Shown here piece by piece: positions 6,110-10,222 of a stretch of 10,222 bases of DNA. The stretch covers positions 1 through 10,222 of the forward strand of contig JADZFI010000183.1 of assembly GCA_020850025.1 (NCBI GenBank). Direction: 5' to 3'. This stretch comes from Saprospiraceae bacterium (GTDB lineage Bacteria > Bacteroidota > Bacteroidia > Chitinophagales > Saprospiraceae). Both the position numbers and the translations under genes were made by a program. How positions within the stretch are numbered: the stretch's first letter is position 1; each line of letters opens with the position of its first letter. Below the pieces are notes generated by a model. That model saw only the letters and a program-made list of their open reading frames with translations. It was not told where the DNA came from and did no database searches.

Positions 6110-6877
6110 ATGCTAAACATCATCACCTACAACGTTAACGGCATCCGTTCTGCCATATCCAAAGGTTTCTGGGAATGGCTGGCTCAGGAAAGCCCCGATA
6201 TTATTTGTCTGCAGGAAGTCAAAGCCATGCGCTCAGATGTGCCCTTGCTGGAACTGGAAGCCATGGGCTATGAACACCATTGGTTTGAAGCCGAGAAAAA
6301 AGGCTACAGCGGTGTGGCTACCTTTTGTAAGAAGTCGCCCTCTCTGGTAGCCCAGGGTTGTGGCATGCCGGGTTACGATGGTGAAGGCCGGATACTGCGC
6401 ACCGATTTTGGCGACTGGACCCTGCTAAACTGCTACTTCCCTTCCGGCACCACCGGCGATGTGCGTCAGGCGTTCAAAATGCAGTTTCTGGACGATTTTT
6501 CCGGCTGGGTGGAAGCCTTGCGCAAGGAGCGGCCCAAACTGATCATTGTGGGCGATATGAACATTGCCCATCAGGAAATAGACATACACGACCCCAAAGG
6601 CAATAAAAATAGCTCGGGCTTTTTGCCGGAAGAGCGCGCCTGGATGACCAACTGGCTTGCCAATGGTTTTACCGACGCATTCCGTTACAAAAATCCCGAT
6701 ATGGTGGAATACAGCTGGTGGAGCTTCAGGGCAGGATCAAGGGCAAGAAACAAGGGATGGAGAATTGATTATCAGATAGTTACAGACAATTTAAGGGATA
6801 AAATCGCTTACGCCCGTCAGCTGAATGATATTGTACATTCCGATCATTGTCCGGTGAAAGTGTTGATGGATTTGTAA
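6110..6877 (+). CDS. xth: Exodeoxyribonuclease III (ExoA/Xth-type AP endonuclease)
   Basis: A 255-residue cytoplasmic enzyme of the exonuclease-endonuclease-phosphatase fold, normal length for bacterial ExoIII/ExoA. It cleaves DNA at abasic sites and has 3'-5' exonuclease and 3'-phosphatase activity in base-excision repair. All key motifs are present: YNVNGIRSA (7-15, metal-site Asn), LQEVK (34-38, metal-binding Glu36), KGYSGVA (64-70), CYFPSG (108-113, catalytic-site Tyr109), GDMN (148-151, Asp149 and Asn151), RIDY (218-221) and SDHCPV (244-249, catalytic Asp245-His246). The start is fixed by the usual N-terminus MLNIITYNVNG. Upstream sits a heptamer array instead of a Shine-Dalgarno sequence. 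The gene is transcribed alone or at the head of a short unit; the next gene starts 87 bases on. Confidence 0.95.
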   Translation: MLNIITYNVNGIRSAISKGFWEWLAQESPDIICLQEVKAMRSDVPLLELEAMGYEHHWFEAEKKGYSGVATFCKKSPSLVAQGCGMPGYDGEGRILRTDFGDWTLLNCYFPSGTTGDVRQAFKMQFLDDFSGWVEALRKERPKLIIVGDMNIAHQEIDIHDPKGNKNSSGFLPEERAWMTNWLANGFTDAFRYKNPDMVEYSWWSFRAGSRARNKGWRIDYQIVTDNLRDKIAYARQLNDIVHSDHCPVKVLMDL

Positions 6878-6897
6878 ACAACCGAAAAAAAACACTC

Positions 6898-6936
6898 AAG
6901 CCGGAAACCTATTGCCCAAAAAAAGGTTTGAGGCTT
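6898..6936 (+). terminator. Weak hairpin after xth
   Basis: AAGCC (6898-6902) pairs with GGCTT (6932-6936), and AAACC (6905-6909) with GGTTT (6925-6929). A 2x2 internal loop lies between the stems, and the 15-base loop contains an A-run. It lies 20 bases after the xth stop. Without a U-tract it is only a possible transcription stop or an RNA-processing structure. Confidence 0.35.
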
Positions 6937-6964
6937 TGGAATCCTCCTTCTTGCCCCGCACTAT

Positions 6965-8737
6965 ATGGCTGATCAGGCTAATAAATTCAATTTCTCGCTC
7001 TTCCGGCAGGTGATGCGCATGGTGAAGCCCTATCAAAAGGTCTTCTGGTTCACCGTGGCACTCACCATCATACTATCGCCGCTGGCCGTACTGCGCCCTA
7101 AATTGATTGAGCGGATGGTGGACGATCACATCGTTCCTGGCGATGTGAGCGGCCTCACGTTCATGACCTGCCTGATCCTGGGCGTTCTGCTGCTTGAAGT
7201 CATTCTCCGGTATTTCTTCCTGTATCACGCCGATTGGCTCGGACAGGCCACCATACGCGACCTCCGCGTGAAGGTGTTCAACCACATTACTTCCCTGAAT
7301 CTCAAATACTTCGACAGAACGCCAATAGGGCAGAGCACTACGAGGACCATCAATGACATTGAGGCCATCAATACCATCTTCAGCGAGGGCAGCGTCACCA
7401 TTCTGGCCGATCTGATGACCATATTTGCGGTGCTGATCGTGATGTTTACCACCTCCTGGAAACTGACGCTGGTGGTACTTTCCGTTTTCCCGCTGCTCAT
7501 CTGGGGCAGTTATCAGTTCAAGGAAAGTGTGCGTAAAAGTTTCGAAAACGTGCGCAATCATATCGCAACCATGAACGCTTTCCTGCAGGAACGCATCAGC
7601 GGTATGCGCATCGTGCAGATATTCAACGCCGAAGCGCGGGAAGCCGATAAGTTCAAAAAGATCAACCACGATTACACTTCCGCCAACCTTAAAGCCATTT
7701 TTGCCTACGCCATCTTTTTTCCTGTGGTGGACATCATCTCAGCCCTGTCGCTGGGCCTGATGGTTTGGTATGGCGCCCGTGGGGTGTTGAGCGAGGAAAT
7801 TTCAATTGGTATCCTGGTGGCATTCCCGCTGTATATCAGTATGTTATACCGCCCGATCCGGATGCTGGCAGATAAGTTCAACACCCTGCAGATGGGTTTG
7901 ATTGCTGCCGAACGGGTGTTCAAACTGCTGGAGAATAAAGAAACCGTGCAAAACACCGGCCAGTTGGCGCCGAAAAAACTCAAAGGCGAGGTGGCTTTTG
8001 AAAACGTCTGGTTTTCGTACTCCGACAACCTGGAAACCGATGCCCAACTGCGAGATGTTTCCTTCAAGATCAATCCGGGAGAAACCCTGGCTATTGTGGG
8101 CAGTACCGGAAGCGGGAAGACCACCATTATCAGTCTGTTGAACCGCTTTTATGAAATTCAAAAAGGAAATATCCGCATAGACGGACACGAGGTGCACGAT
8201 TACGATGTATTTGCCCTGCGCCGGCACATTGCGGTGGTGTTGCAAGATGTATTCCTGTTTTCAGGCAGCGTACTGGAAAACATCACCCTGCGCGATCCAA
8301 ATATCACGGAGGAGCAGGTAATAGAAGCCGCCAAAATGATCGGGGCACACAAGTTTATTAAAAAACTCCCGGGGGGCTATCATTATCAGGTAATGGAACG
8401 CGGCGCTACCCTTTCCATGGGACAGCGTCAGCTCATCTCCTTTGTGCGGGCATTGGTGTTCAATCCGGAAATCCTGATTCTGGACGAAGCCACTTCCTCC
8501 ATCGATCCTGAATCGGAAAGCATCATTCAGCACGCCATAGATAAGCTGATTGCGCGCCGCACAAGCATCATCATTGCCCACCGACTGAGCACTATTCGCA
8601 AGGCCACCAATATTCTGGTGCTCGACAAGGGCGAAGTGAAAGAATTTGGTTCTCACGAAACCTTGCTGGGGATTGAAAACGGTAAATACCGGGAGTTGTA
8701 CGAAAAACAATTTATGACCGCAACTGCTGCGGCATAA
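6965..8737 (+). CDS. ABC exporter half-transporter (fused membrane and ATPase domains)
   Basis: A 590-residue protein of the type I (MsbA/YheH/YfiC-like) exporter family. The membrane domain spans about 25-300 and includes hydrophobic helices near 25-45, 64-87, 145-182 and 246-292. The ATPase domain begins near 340. Walker A is GSTGSGKTT (379-387, Lys385), the Q-loop is Gln427, the signature is LSMGQ (483-487), Walker B is ILILDE (503-508, catalytic Glu508), the D-loop is SSIDPE, and the switch is His539. The catalytic Glu and His are intact, so a homodimer could hydrolyse ATP at both sites. The second Gly of LSGGQ is Met here. It sits in the inner membrane and exports an unknown lipid, drug or peptide. 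The next gene begins 11 bases after its stop, suggesting an operon. The start is set by the first ATG before conserved sequence. Confidence 0.93.
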   Translation: MADQANKFNFSLFRQVMRMVKPYQKVFWFTVALTIILSPLAVLRPKLIERMVDDHIVPGDVSGLTFMTCLILGVLLLEVILRYFFLYHADWLGQATIRDLRVKVFNHITSLNLKYFDRTPIGQSTTRTINDIEAINTIFSEGSVTILADLMTIFAVLIVMFTTSWKLTLVVLSVFPLLIWGSYQFKESVRKSFENVRNHIATMNAFLQERISGMRIVQIFNAEAREADKFKKINHDYTSANLKAIFAYAIFFPVVDIISALSLGLMVWYGARGVLSEEISIGILVAFPLYISMLYRPIRMLADKFNTLQMGLIAAERVFKLLENKETVQNTGQLAPKKLKGEVAFENVWFSYSDNLETDAQLRDVSFKINPGETLAIVGSTGSGKTTIISLLNRFYEIQKGNIRIDGHEVHDYDVFALRRHIAVVLQDVFLFSGSVLENITLRDPNITEEQVIEAAKMIGAHKFIKKLPGGYHYQVMERGATLSMGQRQLISFVRALVFNPEILILDEATSSIDPESESIIQHAIDKLIARRTSIIIAHRLSTIRKATNILVLDKGEVKEFGSHETLLGIENGKYRELYEKQFMTATAAA

Positions 8738-8748
8738 GTGCTTGTTAT

Positions 8749-9627
8749 ATGAAACATTTGCTCTGGTATGGCCTCCTGTTGCTGCTGCTGTTTGCCGGAG
8801 ATCGCACCGGAGGATATTTCCTGCGCGACAAAGCATTGCAAAGTGAATTCAGGTACGGCAAACTGTACCGGAGGCAAGCTGCAGCGGATGTCCTCTTGCT
8901 GGGAAACTCCCGTGGATTGTGTTTTTATCAGCCGTATATTGAAGAAATTACCGGGCGCAGTACCTGCAATCTGAGTTATAACGGATTGCCTATGAATGCA
9001 GCCAAATGCCTGACGCTGGATTTCCTTGACCTTAAAAATTTTGAATGGGACGGCAAATCCCAGCAAATGCTGATCGACGTTACCCTGTGTGATCGGGATA
9101 ATCCGTCATTACTCCCCGGTTTTTTGCCTTATCTGGAACGCTCTAAACATCTCGATACCCTGATCAGGCATCAAATGCCCAAGGTTTGGTGGGGCGCTCA
9201 GATTTCACACCTGTTCAGATATAACCACGAGGTATTCCAACGTTCTTTGTACTACCAACACCGTTCCGACAAAGACTGGTTGCTGGACCGGGAAATAGCG
9301 CCTGATCTGGCGGCCAAAGTTTCCCAAAACAGCTACGATCTTGAGATACAACCACAACTGATCAAGCAACTTGCAGAAACCGTTTCAGCGGCCAAAGCCT
9401 CCGGTTGGGAGGTAACCCTGCTCATTAGTCCCTATTTTCCGGGATTTACGGTAAAAAACCTGGATCAGCTAAAGGCACAGATAGAAGCCGCCACCGGGCT
9501 TCCGGTTCATGATTACCGATCCGCCCTTGCCGATCCAACAGCTTTTGGCGATTTCATGCACCTGAACAAGAAAGGCAGCATGCAATACCTGGATCTATTG
9601 AAGAAAGACGGTGTTCTTAAACTTTAA
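8749..9627 (+). CDS. SGNH-hydrolase-like membrane-anchored or exported protein
   Basis: A 292-residue protein. The N-terminus (MKHLLWYGLLLLLLFAGD) is a signal anchor or signal peptide. DVLLLGNSRG (47-56) places Ser54 where SGNH/GDSL esterases carry the nucleophile. NGLPM (78-82) could supply the Asn/Gly of the oxyanion hole. Near the C-terminus, FGDFMHLN (266-273) supplies Asp268 and His271 in the DxxH block. This layout resembles the DUF1574/DltD/AlgX-like branch that acts on acyl groups of envelope polymers. The exact subfamily is uncertain and a hydrolase or transferase activity is inferred from the motifs alone. It follows the ABC exporter by 11 bases and is probably cotranscribed, so an envelope or export-linked role is reasonable. 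Confidence 0.68.
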   Translation: MKHLLWYGLLLLLLFAGDRTGGYFLRDKALQSEFRYGKLYRRQAAADVLLLGNSRGLCFYQPYIEEITGRSTCNLSYNGLPMNAAKCLTLDFLDLKNFEWDGKSQQMLIDVTLCDRDNPSLLPGFLPYLERSKHLDTLIRHQMPKVWWGAQISHLFRYNHEVFQRSLYYQHRSDKDWLLDREIAPDLAAKVSQNSYDLEIQPQLIKQLAETVSAAKASGWEVTLLISPYFPGFTVKNLDQLKAQIEAATGLPVHDYRSALADPTAFGDFMHLNKKGSMQYLDLLKKDGVLKL

Positions 9628-9650
9628 CCCGGCTTTAAGTGACCGGACAA

Positions 9651-9687
9651 GGCGCAAAGAGTCTTGACACTAAGGCACTAATGCGCC
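9651..9687. repeat. Interrupted hairpin downstream of the SGNH-like gene
   Basis: GGCGCA (9651-9656) pairs with TGCGCC (9682-9687). Inside, AGT/ACT and CTT/AAG can extend the stem with a small internal loop and a two-base bulge. It starts 24 bases after the stop codon. No U-run follows, so terminator function is uncertain. Confidence 0.4.
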
Positions 9688-9718
9688 AAGCCATCACCCC
9701 ATCCCAAGCCGAACGCCA

Positions 9719-9758
9719 ACTCAAACACTCGAACACTCGCACACTCAAACACTCGCAC
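9719..9758 (+). repeat. Five-unit octamer tandem array abutting a start codon
   Basis: ACTCAAAC, ACTCGAAC, ACTCGCAC, ACTCAAAC and ACTCGCAC follow one another without gaps (consensus ACTCNNAC). The last base touches the ATG at 9759. There is no room for a Shine-Dalgarno sequence. The arrangement parallels the heptamer array ahead of xth, with a different repeat unit. Confidence 0.85.
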
Positions 9759-10222
9759 ATGCAAAAATCATTTTTATTCCTGCTATTGCTGTCCACTTTC
9801 ACGCTTTCCTCTTGCGATGTTTTGCAGGAGGTAGCTACCAAGGCGCTTTCTGAACCTTCGCTGGCCGAGATCAGTCAGGGCTTAAAGGAAGCCCTTAAAA
9901 ATGGCATCTCCAAAGGCGCAGATGCGCTCTCCCAGCGCGACGGGTATTACAAAAGCGCTTACAAAATTCTGTTGCCGGCAGATGTGCGCAAAGTGACGGA
10001 TAAGCTCAAAAACGTGCCCGGATTCAGCAATCTGGAGAACGAATTGTTGGAAAAAATGAACCGCGGAGCTGAAGATGCCGCCAAAGAGGCCAAGCCAATC
10101 TTTGTTTCCGCCATTACCGGTATGAGCTTCAATGATGCTACGAACATATTGCTCGGTCCCGATAATGCCGCTACCGAATACCTCAACCGCACCACCAACC
10201 AGCAACTCTACGAGAAATTCAA
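9759..10222 (+). CDS. DUF4197 family lipoprotein, N-terminal part
   Basis: The first 154 residues are visible; the gene runs off the right edge. A lipoprotein signal (MQKSFLFLLLLSTFTLSSC) ends in the lipobox LSSC, with Cys19 as the lipidated residue, so the mature protein is membrane-anchored in the envelope. The rest matches the DUF4197 pattern: EISQGLKEALKNGISKGADAL, then DGYYKSAYKILLP, EDAAKEAKPIFVSAITGMS and NILLGPDNAATEYL. No enzymatic role is established for this family and none is visible here. The start is unambiguous because the signal sequence begins directly after the octamer array. Confidence 0.88.
   Translation, partial: MQKSFLFLLLLSTFTLSSCDVLQEVATKALSEPSLAEISQGLKEALKNGISKGADALSQRDGYYKSAYKILLPADVRKVTDKLKNVPGFSNLENELLEKMNRGAEDAAKEAKPIFVSAITGMSFNDATNILLGPDNAATEYLNRTTNQQLYEKF

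Noticed and set aside
1706..6884. GTAAACAACCG present at 1706-1716 and 6874-6884, considered as an insertion footprint
   Set aside because: An 11-base match is expected by chance several times in a 10-kb window, and the copies do not sit at equivalent array edges.
7073..7669. Minus-strand open frame of 198 codons inside the ABC exporter gene
   Set aside because: It is antisense to the membrane domain of a clear ABC exporter and has no recognisable motif.

Overview
The window looks like a chromosomal piece of a Bacteroidota member, most likely Saprospiria-like. The evidence is two secreted proteins ending in type IX secretion (T9SS) type A sorting domains, a Bacteroidota-style dockerin/cohesin protease, a DUF4197 lipoprotein, TAnnTTTG promoter-like words, and intergenic DNA full of short palindromes and 7-9 bp tandem repeats. 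The genus-level guess comes from family resemblance and was not searched. No rRNA, tRNA, CRISPR array, transposase or phage gene was seen.

Layout. 1-443 (minus strand): start of an HlyD/RND-type periplasmic adaptor that runs off the left edge. 444-1047: gene-free, packed with hairpins and dispersed direct repeats. 1048-1668: a TrpF-like TIM-barrel protein that appears to have lost the catalytic residues of phosphoribosylanthranilate isomerase. 1661-1707: a heptamer array (ACGGTGG type) that supplies the stop codon of that gene. 1809-4325: an 838-aa secreted M43-like metalloprotease with dockerin-like and cohesin-like segments and a T9SS tail. 4399-5973: a secreted beta-propeller-like T9SS cargo protein whose base composition changes sharply partway along. 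6043-6105: a second heptamer array, the reverse complement of the first, ending 4 bases before xth. 6110-6877: exodeoxyribonuclease III (xth). 6965-8737: a full-length ABC exporter. 8749-9627: an SGNH-like protein 11 bases behind it, probably cotranscribed. 9719-9758: five octamers abutting the start codon of a DUF4197 lipoprotein (9759 to the right edge).

How the parts fit. The two T9SS cargo genes form a unit bracketed by inverted heptamer arrays that share a perfect 25-base inverted repeat (1682-1706 / 6046-6070). This suggests insertion or inversion between housekeeping-type neighbours. Both products should cross the inner membrane by Sec and be exported by T9SS encoded elsewhere. The ABC exporter and SGNH-like protein may form an envelope-related pair. 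No complete new defence or mobile system was found. The most unusual signals are the paired heptamer arrays, the short-repeat leaders abutting start codons, the degenerate TrpF-like protein and the compositional break inside the second cargo gene.
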